In this document: positions 1 through 57,383 of the stretch, piece by piece
Numbering within the stretch: the stretch's first letter is position 1
Layout of the letters: every line of letters begins with the position of its first letter
From: Linyphia triangularis
Lineage: Eukaryota > Arthropoda > Arachnida > Araneae > Linyphiidae
DNA length: 64,000 nt
Assembly: GCA_963978545.1 (NCBI GenBank)
Contig: OZ021727.1
Span: 16,318,743-16,382,742 of the forward strand
Reading direction: 5' to 3'
Program-made: the position numbers and the translations under genes
Notes under the pieces: model-generated
Told to the model about the DNA's origin: nothing
Databases searched by the model: none
What the model saw: the letters and a program-made list of their open reading frames with translations, nothing else

Positions 1-1543
1 GCAGCATATTTATGCAGATTCGTGGATAAATTTTTAAGTGGAAATAAGCGAGCATTAGACGATTGTCAAGCATCAACAAGTATACAGACGAACGTGGCTC
101 CGAAAATAAAATCAAAAAAATATTCTCAAGAATACTTAAATTTTGGTTTACCAGAACTGAAGTAAATGAAGAAGAAAGGCCCCTGTATCATTTGCTAAAA
201 ATATTGGCCTCAGACAGCATGAAACCTAATAATCTTAAAGGACATTTTTAAACGCTTCATAGTGAGTACGTCAACAAACCCAGAGAATTCTTCGAATTAA
301 ATTTAAAATTATATAAAAAGCAAATATCATTTTTTAAAGAAACTTTGTCTGTAATTAAAAAGTTTTAATTGAATCTTACAAAGTTTCATATAAAATAGCC
401 AGATGTAAAAAACCTCACACCATTGGTGAAGAGCTTATTTTGCCAGCAGCAATTAAGATTGTAGAAACTATGTTTGGAGATAATTTTTCAAAACAATTGC
501 AGTCCATACCTCTTTCAAATGATACTGTTGCTCGTCGAATAGGTGATATAGCTGAAGATGTACACAGTGTCAGCTTTTCTAGAAGTTGCGTGTCAAATTG
601 TTTTTAATATAGATTGATGAAGCAACAGATAGTAATAAAGATGCTCATTTAATTGCCTATGTTCGATTTTGTGATAATATGTCAGGAGTAGAAGAACTAC
701 TTTTCTGCAAACCAATAGAACTCCAAACAACAGTGCTCGCATTATTTGCAATTTTAAATGATTTTATGAACGAGGCAAACATAGAATGGACAAATTGCGT
801 CGAAATATGCACCGATGGTGCTCGTTCAATGTCCAGAAGATTCCAAGATGTACAAGCACTTTTAAAACACAAATCGCCTCAGTGTGTCTGGACACATTGC
901 ATGATCCACTGAGAAGCTTTGGCTTCGAAAGAAGTGAGTCCTGGTCTGAATTTTGTGTTAAGTACGGTTGTAACCGTATAAAATTATATGTTAGGTATCT
1001 ATTTCATAAGACTCCAGAAGGACTCTCAATTGATGAGGAAGAAAAATTCATCGACTTCATGACAAGTAGAGAAACCAAAAGACAATTTAGTAGTAAATTA
1101 CTATTTGAATTTTGGGCAGGAGTAGAGGATGATTTTTCTGCACTAAAAACAAAGGCATTTCTCATTCTATTACCATTTTCAACATCCTACCTTTGTGAAA
1201 CTGGATTTTCTGCTGCGGTTTCTTTGAAGACAGAGTATAGATCTTGGCTAAATAAAGAAAAAAAAAAACTGAGAGTGGCTATTTTTAATATTAAGCCTTC
1301 CTTCGAAAAAACTTTGCTCTGCAAGACAGGCCCAAGGAATTCACTAATAATTATTAAATTTGTTTTTAATTTAGTATGTTTTGATTTAGTAAGTTGTTTT
1401 ACTTTATTTGTTAAACATGTCTAAATGTATTTTGTTTTCTATGTGTATGTGTGCTTTCCTTTCAGTCAGTTAATCAATTTTTTTAAATAATATTTTCTCT
1501 TGGACATTCTCGCGCCTCCCCTCTAATGTGTTGAGAATCTCTG
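1..1543 (+). pseudogene. hAT-superfamily (ZBED-like) transposase remnant, cut by the window edge
   Basis: Protein-like segments continue across several frames. There is a decayed BED-finger-like stretch near 100-250, then the 'VNKPREFF' and 'KKPHTIGEELILPA' regions, 'IDEATDS' with 'LIAYVRF' (about 610-670), 'CTDGARSM' (about 810-835), and a C-terminal hAT dimerisation block with 'FSTSYLCETGFSA' (about 1175-1215). This order is typical of ZBED5/SCAND3-like domesticated or transposon-borne hAT transposases. Frameshifts, stops and loss of the middle of the protein (the H-C-M-I-H segment at about 895 runs almost directly into the C-terminus) show it is dead. The sequence TTGAGAATCTCTG at 1531-1543 resembles a degraded hAT right terminus, so I end the element there. 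Its left end lies outside the window. The longest open piece (786-1424) is not an intact gene. Confidence 0.8.
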
Positions 1544-2532
1544 CCTTAAGAAGTATAAGATAATTGTTTCTAAAATTGGAATTGCCGCTGGAAAAGTTTT
1601 GAAAAAGCTTATATGGTATCTCTCAATTGAATTGGTTGGTTAGGCCATATTTTCACACAGAATTACAGCAAAAGAAAAATTATTGCAGATATGAGTAACT
1701 CAAAAGATTCCAGAAATATAAAAGGGTGCGAGCTATTAAAAATGTTCAAAGATAATGCCAGTCTTGGAGAATTTGTGAAAAAAGAACTCTTGATATTTAC
1801 TTTTTACTTACAAAAGAACTCTTGATATGGTAATTTTTCAATATTACGGTTATTGAACATGTCTCTGCAATGACAGTGGGTTTCAATAATCTGAATGAAA
1901 ACATCTACACGATTTATGTTGTTTACAATTTCCACATTTAACCCATATATTTTAGATGTTATTAACTATTCATTCCATTGATTTCAATTAGATGTCGTTC
2001 TTCGTAGGAGATTGAGTGTTCGTTTTAAAATGTTCATTAAGTACAGCTGTACATTTAGAAACTTTGAATAGAGCTGAAACTTAGGCACTATTTATACTCG
2101 CTAGTCCACTCTTTATTGAGTGAGAATTTTATGATTAGAAATGATATTTTGGTATTTAGATAATTTCCGATTGACTATTTTCGGCTTACAAAAAATGTAA
2201 CCAAGTGTACTGTAAATCTTGGTTCAATGATGAAATAAATAACACTACTGATCTACATAACACCACACAAATCATTCATTTCGTACAGGTGCAATAATAG
2301 CTTATTTTGAATGCTTTTCAGGATTTTATACCACCTACTTTATAGGGGCAATTTTATTAGAATTTCAAAAGATAATGGAGTAGCACGGGGGATTATCGAG
2401 CGTTTGTGAGCAAGGGTGGAGTCCTCTACTGTTTAATTATTTCTATTTCTACTGTTTAATTATTTCTATTTTAATTATTCTTTTACTAACCTATTTAAAA
2501 AAATTTAATTATGGTATAAATGAAAACTTTCT
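1544..2532. other. Intergenic, no gene seen
   Basis: AT-rich spacer between the hAT remnant and the MITE. The only structure noticed is a two-copy 23-bp direct repeat (unit begins CTACTGTTTAATTATTTC) at about 2433-2478. Confidence 0.5.
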
Positions 2533-2536
2533 TTAA

Positions 2537-2795
2537 CCTGTTCAGGACCGGCGAAAGGAGAAAGAAGCGCTTCCCCAGGCCCGCGCGCTCAAAGAGACTA
2601 CGCACGCACGGGACCGGGCATTTTTCCCCGTTAAGCATTTTGCCCCGTTAAATTCAAATAAAACGTTCCAATCTGAAATCACGTCTGTGTGATGATGGGC
2701 CGGCTGGCACGGAAACACTGATCACAAATACGATATCGCGGGCCGTGAGGGAAGAATCGTCTGATCACATATACGCGATCACGGTCCTGAACAGG
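2537..2795. mobile_element. piggyBac-type MITE with TTAA target duplication
   Basis: A 259-bp GC-rich island is bounded by perfect inverted repeats, CCTGTTCAGGACCG at 2537-2550 and its exact complement at 2782-2795. It is flanked on both sides by TTAA (2533-2536 and 2796-2799). A TTAA duplication next to CC...GG ends is the hallmark of the piggyBac superfamily. There is no coding capacity, so it is non-autonomous. Its base composition differs sharply from the AT-rich surroundings, consistent with a fairly recent arrival. Confidence 0.85.
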
Positions 2796-2799
2796 TTAA

Positions 2800-4158
2800 G
2801 AAAATTGCTCTCAATTATACTTATTACTAAATCCACTACAAATGCCCAAAAACGCACAAAATGGAAAATTTTATTGTTCATTGAGCGCCATCTTTTAATT
2901 GGAGTAGGATTCTGAAATTTTGCTAGAACATTTGTATGGGTAGATGTAAAAAAATGATGTGTCCTGGTCTCTAGGTAAATAAAAAAAATTCTTCATATAT
3001 TTTTGAACCACCCTACTATACATATTCTACATCAAGGATTACAATTTCGTTATGAGACGATTTTGCTCAAATGCTGATGGAGTTACGTTAAATATTATTG
3101 GGACATTCGAGATTTTGGCAGTTTGGGAACACAAATTACATATTTCCATACTATAACTTTCTGATTCTTGGAAAACTATTCAAGAGAAATTTAAAACATA
3201 AGTTTATTGTTATTCTTGAATTTAACGTACATCACCATTCAGTCGTTTCAGTACGTTAAAGTTTCTATTCAAGTAATTTTTTCTTTTGTTTAATATTTAG
3301 TAGGATACAACTTCTTCACTTGTGATCAATACATTTGGCACAAGTAAATAAAAACTTGACACTAAAAAAACTGTTTCCTTTAAATCTAACTTCTTTCTTA
3401 AAACAATCAAGTGCCGTATATTGAATATTCAAACAAACCATACTTGCTTTATAGATTCCAATTGGGTATTTAAACCTTATAAATAAAACATATTTAACTG
3501 CCTAATTTCATGAATATGTGAAATTCTCTACCAAAACTGATTATAGTATTGAAATTATTTAAGACACAAAAGAGGATTGGATTTGAAAGATTTCGTTTCG
3601 ATTTATACTTTTTGTGTACTGTGAACATTGAATCTAAAACTAGAAAAAACGTAATTAAATTCCAAGAAAAAAAATTGTTGATGCTATTGTTTTAATTTTG
3701 GAAATTAGATAATATTTTTAGTCGTTAAACAAGTTTGCAATTTTCACCCCTTTCGCCATAAGCTCTCAGTTCCACTCAACTCTAATAAAGAAGGTACTGA
3801 ACTTCTGGAACTGGCAATCTGGCATTGAGAGCGGTGAAGTCTGTTGCCGCGAAAGCTATTAATGAGATTTAAGTCAGAAATAATGATTATTATATTTTTA
3901 AATATTTAAGATATGTACCGATTTTGGGATTCGTATTGAAACAGAGTTTCTATAATCTTTTGTGTCATCAGTCAAGCGCCGGTGTCTTATTATTTATTTT
4001 GCTTCAAGCATTTTTAGCACCGTTGCGGCTGGTTAGTTTTTTTGATTTCAGATGAACACCGAAAACTGTTAATGGAACCTCGGTGACTACCATTCGACTT
4101 TCTTACGTGCTGATCCACTAATTTTCTCGTTTGAAATCGAGTGTATAAACATTCCAAA
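2800..4158 (+). promoter_or_regulatory. Acf1 upstream region and presumed 5' UTR
   Basis: This is the non-coding stretch directly before the Acf1 start codon. The promoter and 5' UTR must lie here or further upstream, but no TATA box or strong initiator stands out. A TCAGTC motif at about 3968 fits the arthropod initiator loosely. The transcription start cannot be fixed from sequence alone. Confidence 0.3.
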
Positions 4159-49535
<45,377 letters not shown>

Positions 49536-50525
49536 ACGCCTCTTTGTATCATACTATACGAGACTATTTATCCAATTTAGACTGAAGAACCATTTTACAA
49601 TGTTAAAAGCATGCTGCACCCCTTCCACTGTGTTGTTTTTTAAGGGTGGGGTTGCTAGTCTTTTTCTGACCCACATTCTTAATGCAATGTTTTCCAAAGC
49701 ATTATTGACGTTCACAATATTGCTTCGACATGTTCACAATTTTGAGTTTTAGGCATTAATTATTCATTCTGTGTCAACGTTCAAAAATATTGCTTTGGTA
49801 TGTTCACAATTTTGAGTTATAGACATAAATGGAAGCTTATCGTTAAAATGTGAAGGGAGATTATTCACTGGCGAAGGGGTTAACACGGGTCAACTGGTTT
49901 GAATTGGTTGTTGAGAGTGGAACAGATCTCGATTGTTGTGTCCCTATAGAGCCTGAGCCACACAATACAGTGCTTCTAATAAACATTTAAAAGTTTATTT
50001 TTTAGTGAATTGTATTGCATTCCCAGTCATAAAATTCAATTTCCATCAAACTTTAAACTCTGAATTATTGTAGAAGTATTGAAATAAGCTTTATTCTTGT
50101 TGCTCTAAGGAGATTTAAAGCAATATTTTGACACACAGAATGTCCTAAAATATATTGCATTAGGCCAATTGGTCTGAAAAAAGACTAGCTTGCCCTTAAG
50201 TGTTGTAATCAACTGTATGTCAAGACATTTGTTTATGATCATTTCCTTTGACACTTGTAGAATCCATTAAATTTGGCGAAATTCATTTTTATGTACTATA
50301 ATGATTGTGTATTATTGCATATGTGACAATTTTAATTTCTCGTTTTGATTATTATTTATTTTAAAATTTAGGAATCTGTGAAAAGAAGTTTCACATCGAG
50401 GGATACTAAATAAGAATGGCTTTTTATATAATAATTTTCAATCTGGCCCCATAGAATTTCACCTGGTGTATTATAGTTTATGTTTATGTTGTCTTCACAC
50501 AAATAAAATTCCTTAAAAGCCAAGA
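49536..50525 (+). other. Acf1 3' UTR with two poly(A) signals
   Basis: AATAAA hexamers at 49978-49983 and 50502-50507 follow the stop codon by about 440 and 970 nt. The second is followed by a TTTGTTTTTCTTGTG T/G-rich stretch typical of a downstream element, so two 3' ends are plausible. Confidence 0.7.
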
Positions 50526-51023
50526 TTTGTTTTTCTTGTGTAATTATTTGACATACATCATTTTCAGCTGTGGCGTAACAGTATATTTGTAATTTTAAAA
50601 TGTACAGAGGTTATTAAATATTATTATAGTAAAGAGCACAATTTTATTAACTGCTTAAAGGTTTTTATAACTAATAGAAAGAAATTTTACATAATTTAGT
50701 TCTTTTGCTAAAACATTAAGCTCCAAAATTTTGAAAACCATAAATAATTTTTTTTCCGAAGATTTGTCATTAACTTTACTTAAAATTAAAAGAACAAGCA
50801 AGATGAAAGTTGAAAAGTATTTTTCCAGTTGATATTTGGCATAAAATAGTTTTAAGTATAAAGTTTAAAATGATTTTATGATAAAAAAAAGCTTTATAAT
50901 TATTTTAGATTAAGCTTGAGTGATGGTATTCATAACCATTTTAGCATTTAGCTAAAAAGAAAATTTAGATTTAAGCTTTTCTGCTAAAAGAATTTTGAAC
51001 CCAAGCTGAAACACTGTAATAAT
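50526..51023. other. Intergenic, nothing recognised
   Basis: AT-rich DNA after the Acf1 3' end. Confidence 0.5.
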
Positions 51024-51373
51024 AGGGGTTTGCATTCGCTCTAATATTCCTTAAATTTTTGATTCTCCCTAAAATTGTACTTACATTTTTTGTTAATTCC
51101 TCAGGAAAAAAAAACTGAAATTTCCCCGATTTTCCTCCAAACCAGCTAAAAAAACATTCCTCCAGAGGCAGAAATCTTTTCTAAGATTTCGATTATTGAA
51201 TTTTTTTTTTTAAAAATGGCAGGTTTTTTTGTTGTTATTAAAACATGTCTTGAAAAGCATGTGTTATGAGACTATGTCAGCTTAAAATGGAATGTCCCTA
51301 AATTTTTTAGAATTATTCCTAAAATTTTAGGGATAATTCTTAATTTTTTTTAGAAAACTCGCAGTGCCTCCTG
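51024..51373. repeat. Family C repeat (intergenic)
   Basis: Begins AGGGGTTTGCATTCGC and ends CAGTGCCTCCTG, with the family interior. Confidence 0.62.
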
Positions 51374-51871
51374 CAAAAGGGGGGAAATGTTTTAATTGTT
51401 TTCCTTCTAGACACCCAATATGCGATTGTGTTATTTCACAATCACATATCAAGTGTAGCGAAATTCTATACTTTTGATAGAATATCAATGTTTTCCAGAC
51501 ACTATTCCCATATTTTTTATTTAGTTTCTCTTGAATGCATATTTTATTAAATGGATTTGGTAAACCATTAAAAAGTTACCAAATCGAAAAGGTATAGATT
51601 TTTTTTCTTTAAACAGGGTTCCCTCGGTCATTAAAAGTGCTTAATATTTTTTAACTTGTTTTCGAGGCCTTGAAAATGCTTAGTGGTGCATCAAAGTCCT
51701 TGAAAATGCTCAGAGGTAAAAGTCCTTAATTTTTGTGTATGTTGTCCAACTGCAAAATTTATAAAAATAGAACTCAGACTTGCTATCCACGCATGACCGC
51801 CACTTATCCGCAGCGTATCGGAATTTTCTTGCATATTTGTACTAGGTGTGCGCAAACTTGTATCTGTTTTG

Positions 51872-52595
51872 CAGGGATGACAGTTTTCCTCCTTTTTGGT
51901 TTTTTATGTAACATTTTCCTTCTCTTTATCCCTGTTTTGAGGATCCGCATTTTTCTGATCTGAACCAGTTTTTCCTGGCAAGGTTCCCACGGTCATTAAA
52001 AGTGCTTAATATTTTTGATTTTGTTTTCAAGGCCTTGAAAATGCTTAGAGATCGTTAAAAGTCCTTGAAAATGCTTAGAGATCCTTAAAAGTCCTTAATT
52101 TTTTCAGATTATAAAAATACAACTCGGACTTGCTATCATCCGCGTGAGCGCCACGTATCTGCACCGTATCAGAATTTTCCGACATATTTGTATTGCACAT
52201 CCATCAATTTGTAACTTTTTTGGCAGAATATACTTTATTAAAAATTTAAATATAGAAATGATGCCTGAAATCAAATTTTCAAAGGTCCTTAAAAACATTG
52301 ATTAGGTCATTGATTTTGGTTCTGTAATTTGAGTGGGAACCCTGTCCTGCAAAAAGTATACTTTTTCTCATTTCTAAACAAAAGATTTTCCCTCTTAGCT
52401 CACATTACTTCACTAACTCCAAATATTTGAAATGTAATTATTATATAGTATGAGAAATTTCATTGTATCTTTAAAATTATTGAATCATCCTTCCTGCATA
52501 CTTTTTTTGTTAAATTTGTGTGTATTCCTTCCGCGAGCTTTTTTTACAAATTTTTGGATTTCCTCCTTTTTGCTCTCTGGTCACTCTCATCCCTG
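51872..52595. mobile_element. Family A element, middle layer of the nest
   Basis: Begins CAGGGATGACAG and ends CTCTCATCCCTG. Flanked by GTTTTG at 51866-51871 and 52596-52601, a perfect 6-bp duplication inside the outer B. Confidence 0.88.
51979..52344. mobile_element. Family B element, inner layer of the nest
   Basis: Begins CAAGGTTCCCACGG and ends GAGTGGGAACCCTG. It lies within the A element's 'TTTTTCCTGCAAAAAG', with TCCTG on both sides (51973-51977 and 52345-52349). Confidence 0.85.
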
Positions 52596-52928
52596 GTTTT
52601 GGTAGAATATACTTTATAAAAAATGTATATATAGACATGATGCCTGAAAACACATTTTCAAAGGTCCTTAAAAGTCATTGATTTTTATTTTGTGATTTGA
52701 GTGAGAACCCTATGAAATAATTGCTATGGAATTTTATCACTTCATGAAGGGACCATTTTGAACACCCCCTGGAATTGTTAATTATTAAATTGTTAAACTA
52801 TTTGCATTTCAGCTTGTAATGTTTCTTGAACTGAGCAACAACCCCTGTATTAATTGCTTTCGTTCCCTGTTTTACGAAGTATGGTGATGCAGTTTTAACT
52901 TTTTAAAAAAAAGTTTTTGAAATATTGA

Positions 52929-53225
52929 ATCCCAGGGATCGTATAAAAACAAACAAAAAAAATCCCCGATTTTCCTCCAAAAGCCTAAATAATCCTCCAG
53001 AGGAGGAAATCTTTAGAGGTTTTAATTATTAATTTATTTTTTTTTATTTAATTTTCTTTCCAGTTTCAAAACATGCTTTGAAAAGAATATCTGTGTTAGG
53101 AGCCTATATCAGCTTTGAAATAAATGTCCCTAAATTTTTTTTTTTAACTATCCCTAAAATTTTTGGAACTATCCCTAAAATTCCTACCTAATTTTTTTTT
53201 TAGAAAACTCGCTGCACACCCTTTG
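52929..53225. repeat. Family C repeat (intergenic)
   Basis: Contains 'GATTTTCCTCCAAAA', 'AATCCTCCAGAGGAGGAAAT' and ends 'CTCGCTGCACACCCTTTG'. The left end is degraded. Confidence 0.58.
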
Positions 53226-53604
53226 GAATCCTTTATTTCTAAAAAATGTAATCACTCTGTCACTGTTTTTAACTGACTAATTTTCCAGAAACAATTCTGC
53301 AGAATTTTAAATTTTTTTATATTGGTTTCAGTCTTTACCAAGATCGATAAAAATCCTCAAAGTTTGAAGTAAATTGTTTGGCAAGATTGAAAAATTTAAT
53401 TTGTAATTGTAAAATTTTTAATCATTGTTTAATTAGTATTAAAATAAATTGTGTCGCTTGTGTTATACCTGATAAAAACTTATGTGTTAATACACTATCA
53501 CAGTTTTTCTCAGTGAAAGACATTTTTTCTATTTGGGTATGGCGAGATAAAATGAGTAGTTATTTTCATTTGTGATTGGTTAAGGTGAGTAAACAACAAC
53601 AAAA

Positions 53605-53846
53605 ACAACTTTTTGGTTTAAATTTCGATATTCTTTTATAAATATCTATTTTCTGTTTTTAATTGGTATTTGTGATACCGTATAATATTGTGGAGATTTC
53701 CTTTTTGAGGTATTTGCGTCCTCTGACAACTTTTTGGTTTAAATTTCGATATTCTTTTATAAATATGTATTTTCTGTTTTTAATTGGTATTTGTGATACC
53801 GTATAATATTGTGGAGATTTCCTTTTTGAGGTATTTGCGTCCTCTG
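53605..53846. repeat. 121-bp tandem duplication, two nearly identical units
   Basis: The phrase CTTTTTGGTTTAAATTTCGAT occurs at 53609 and 53730. Over 121 bp the two units differ at about one base, so the duplication is recent. No coding content. Confidence 0.9.
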
Positions 53847-54674
53847 ATCTTTTTGTCGTAGGGGAAATTTCGCCAATTGTTAAATATATTTCCTGTTGCC
53901 AAAACGACAAAAAAAAAATATTGTAACTTATTGAGAGTAATGACGTCATTCCCAATTGATCGGGCATTCTTGAATAAATTTTATTTAAAGATCAAGAAGG
54001 AAGCTAATAATTAAATTTTTTTGTTTATTATATTTGAAAATAGAATTTCTAGTCATCCCATAGACTATGGTGCTTTGTTTAAAAGATCAATGCAAACATT
54101 TTGGTTACTACAATTGGCCGACTATGTTAGGCGAACTTTATTTTACAACAAATATAGAGAGAAAAAGGTCGAAGGTTTATATGTATGAACCCAAGGGATT
54201 ATACGTATTGATTGAATAGACGAAATTTTATTGGCAGTTGATCAGGGAAAATATAAGATTGGCCACCTACTTTATTCTTAAAATTTAAATTATTTAATTA
54301 AAAGAAACATCGACAAAGTTTAATTACCAGAATTTTTCTCACAAACATCAATTTATTGGACTTCAATCCATTAAGTATTTTTGCATTCAATGCGGATGAT
54401 ATAATATTAATTTAATAAATAGTTTATTCCGATTTGCAAAAAAAGTTGACAACTGGAAAGAAATTCAACAATTAGCGAGGCTTCTGCTACATCATATGGA
54501 TAAAAGGTTTTGTACGGAAGTAGCCCTTTTTTCAAAAAAAAAAAATAAACATAAGCATGTTTTTTAAAAACTTATAAAGTGAAACGTAATGACGGAAAAT
54601 TTGAGAACGAAAATTCTAAAAATTAGTTATCCACAGTATTAAAAAAAAAAAAAAAAAGCTATTGTCCTATCGTC
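53847..54674. other. Intergenic, nothing recognised
   Basis: AT-rich sequence without an identified element. Confidence 0.5.
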
Positions 54675-55306
54675 TAAACCCTCTAGCTGCGCATCCCTCG
54701 ATTTCCGCGGGAATGCATTTTTGCCGTCTATTTAACTATGCAACCCGCTCTTTCCCCATTCCTGGATTCATTTTTGATTTTCTGTGATGTTTAATTGTTT
54801 ATTCAAATCTGGGTTAACAGTTGCTAAAAAAAAACTGAAAATGCAAATAAAAATATTCCCTAAGAAACGCGAATTTGGTGCAAAGATTACGAGGCAGGAC
54901 CTTGCTTCGAAATTTATCATACTAAACTTCATTTATGTTTTGTCATTATTTTGCATATTTTTAATAGTATAAACGTTTTATCTTTGTATAGCATAATATA
55001 TTATCATATACAAGGGTAAAACTTTATGTGTATATTATCATGTACAAAGGTGTAATTTCATAATTTAACCAAGATAAATTTTTAAAATTTTGCTTTTATA
55101 TGATTATTCTTCAATTTCAATATTCCCGCAAAATTTTTTTTTGATTGTTATCTAATTCTATATTAAAAAAAAATATATATATATACCAAAAAAATTAGTA
55201 AAAGAGTTAACTCTAAAATATGTGTAGATTTGAAATATGTAATAAAAAAATGCGCAATTTTTAACCTATTTTGATAAAAAAAAAATATGCAGCGAGAAGG
55301 TTAAAC
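54675..55306. mobile_element. Possible second piggyBac-type element
   Basis: Left CCCTCTAGCTGCGCAT after TAAA, right ATGCAGCGAGAAGG before TTAA. The ends are imperfect inverted repeats (about 12 of 15 match). The left TTAA would have one change. About 630 bp, non-coding. Confidence 0.4.
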
Positions 55307-55852
55307 TTTCTCATGAGCATGCACATGATGATTTTACATTCAGGAATTATGAATCTAGATGAAATATTTTTTTATAGAATAAAATTTTCTTTTTAATTAA
55401 AAATGTTACTAAATTGTATAAAAGGATAATTCTGTTTCAAAGAATTAAACTCATAAATTAGTTTTAATTTCCTCTATTATTATAGAGTTTATTTCGGATA
55501 CTTAATAAAATATATTGTATTTAACTTTATGTTAAGAAAAGAAAAAAAAAATTCCAAGTTTTTCATTTTTACGCATTACTTTTTAGAAACATACTTTTGC
55601 TTGATGTAATTACATTTTTTTAAATTAGAATTTATCATGATAATATATAAAAACTTCATTTAAAAAAATAGAAAACACATTTTTTAAAAAAGCCTGTCGA
55701 GAATTATGTCAAAAAGCTGTTTTTGTTATATCGAATGGTTTCTAATCTTCTTAACTCTATTTCACTAAAATTATAACTGATTTCGGAAAAACAACTTTTT
55801 TTTTTTTTTTTTAAATATCTGTCGAATTCGATAAGCTCCATAGTTTATTTTC

Positions 55853-55889
55853 CTTAATCCACTTTTAAATAATTAAAAGTACATTTATT
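55853..55889 (-). terminator. Candidate poly(A) signals of the galactosyltransferase
   Basis: TTTATT on the + strand (AATAAA on -) occurs at about 55853 and at 55884-55889, some 290-320 nt past the stop codon. In DNA this AT-rich the hexamer alone is weak evidence. Confidence 0.35.
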
Positions 55890-56174
55890 ATTCAACAATC
55901 AAATATTCAGTTCCTGCATAACAACAAATACAATAAACAAAGAAAACAACTTGCTCCAGGATGTTATTCTGCGTCACCCACTTAATTTCCAACAGAGTAC
56001 ATCAAAACAATTTCGAACTCTTTTTATCACTCCAATTACTCATGAGATCAGAGTTAAAAACAGAATACACACGGCAATTAAGGTCTAGCACTTTCTTGTT
56101 TTTTAAAAGCAATTAACCAATTCAGAAATCTTTCTCGCTCACGAATTCCTTGTTCTTGAAAGCAATTATCCGAT

Positions 56175-57383
56175 TCAGAGACCAGAAAACTCATTATCGA
56201 GGAATCCTTGATGGTCCTTTTGGCGTAACCCAAGCAATTGAGGGCAGAAGAATCCCTGGGTGTTGAGTTCCACCCACAGCTGCCGAAGTTCTTCAGCGTT
56301 CACCTCCTGCGAAGTGATCCGCCCGTCTTTAAAACTACATGAAGACTGACGAAAGTGAATGGGCGGGCGAAGGGTGATGCCAGAATGCGGCCGAATGACG
56401 ATTCCCGCCTTATGGCGACAGAAACCAGTCAAGTAGACGTCCTCGATAAAGAAAATGGGTGTCGCCAGACTCGCTTCCAAAAGCCTGTTCCTGACAGAGC
56501 TCGAGAAAACGTACGCCATGCCAGAGCAATATGGTGGATAAAACCTCCCCGGTAACTCGTTTTCGGAAACCTCGTACTTGTGGTAACTCTTGGGCAGATC
56601 TGTTTTGTCCAGGAGTTCCTTCCTCAAGATCTTTCTCATCCTATTTTCATGACACATAAGTAGAGGATCCGTCCCTTTGGCATCAGCCAAAGTAAGAAGT
56701 AGGTTTGGGACGTGCACCAGAATGTCGTCATCTGTCTTCATGACGAAATCCGCCTTGTTGCAGAAGGTCTGTGACCATTGGAGTCCAGCCACGGATTTTC
56801 GTCCGAGGTTCCGGAACGATTCAGTCAGGTTGATTTGGACTAGATCACCGTATCGGTAGCCTTCCTGATCGATCAGTTTCTGCGTGACCTGGTCGCCTGT
56901 GCCCAAGAGGTACACTATCCTGTAATTGTACGCCGTTTGGAGAAGCTTCAAACCCCACGTTTCGCGGATGACTCTGCGCTGCAAGAAATGGTCCGCACTT
57001 GAAGCAACAAAAATGAGAAGCATCTTCTTAGTCTGGTCAATGTCCTGGCAGACATCTTCAGCCTTGCTCACAAATCGGATGTCGAAAGGTACCTGCTCAT
57101 TTCCGTGATGAACTGTGACGTTTCCTGGCAAAACTATCCAGCTTGGAGCCACTTGGTTTGACAAACTTCCTTGAGACAGTTTGCGTCGCAGATAGCTGCT
57201 GGTGCTTTTGGTGAAGGTGTGACTAATTTTTGAGACTTTTGTGTCACTTGGCGATATTTCAGTTACTGAGGGGAAGTTCTCTTTGTCAATTTTTACATTT
57301 GTAGCCGAGTATAGTAGGTGAAATGTTATGGCCGTAGATGCTAAAAGTGTAAGCGCATATTTAGCGTACCAAAATCGCCTCAT
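56175..57383 (-). CDS. beta-1,3-galactosyltransferase, GT31 family, type II Golgi membrane protein
   Basis: A 402-residue uninterrupted frame. It transfers galactose (or another hexose; the acceptor cannot be told from sequence) from UDP-sugar onto glycans in the Golgi. A short cytoplasmic N-terminus is followed by a signal-anchor helix (about 9-25) and a stem (26-100). GT31 motifs appear in order: RRVIRETWG (136-144), RIVYLLGTG (155-163), the metal-binding DxD within KTDDDILVHV (D218-D220), YPPYCSGMAYVFS (282-294) and EDVYLTG (314-320). Potential N-glycosylation sites are NVT (88-90) and NLT (185-187). In the CSG motif the usual second Gly is Ala. A single coding exon is usual for this family. 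The start follows a good 3' splice site 45 nt upstream, so a 5' UTR intron is likely. B3GALT1/2/5-like is the nearest description; I do not assign a paralogue. Confidence 0.95.
   Translation of the reverse strand: MRRFWYAKYALTLLASTAITFHLLYSATNVKIDKENFPSVTEISPSDTKVSKISHTFTKSTSSYLRRKLSQGSLSNQVAPSWIVLPGNVTVHHGNEQVPFDIRFVSKAEDVCQDIDQTKKMLLIFVASSADHFLQRRVIRETWGLKLLQTAYNYRIVYLLGTGDQVTQKLIDQEGYRYGDLVQINLTESFRNLGRKSVAGLQWSQTFCNKADFVMKTDDDILVHVPNLLLTLADAKGTDPLLMCHENRMRKILRKELLDKTDLPKSYHKYEVSENELPGRFYPPYCSGMAYVFSSSVRNRLLEASLATPIFFIEDVYLTGFCRHKAGIVIRPHSGITLRPPIHFRQSSCSFKDGRITSQEVNAEELRQLWVELNTQGFFCPQLLGLRQKDHQGFLDNEFSGL

Larger units (their letters stand above)
51614..52712. mobile_element. Outer family B element of a three-level nest
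   Basis: Left part 51614-51871 begins CAGGGTTCCCTCGG; right part 52596-52712 ends GAGTGAGAACCCTA. The interruption is the A element below. Confidence 0.8.

Noticed and set aside
786..1424. 212-codon frame as an intact ZBED host gene
   Set aside because: Its first third is out of frame with the transposase similarity and the middle of the protein is missing, so it is a transposon remnant.
54784..54972. 62-codon + strand frame
   Set aside because: Lies within a probable piggyBac-type element, low complexity, no protein similarity recognised.
56355..57108. + strand frames of 60-66 codons
   Set aside because: Antisense shadows of the galactosyltransferase coding exon.
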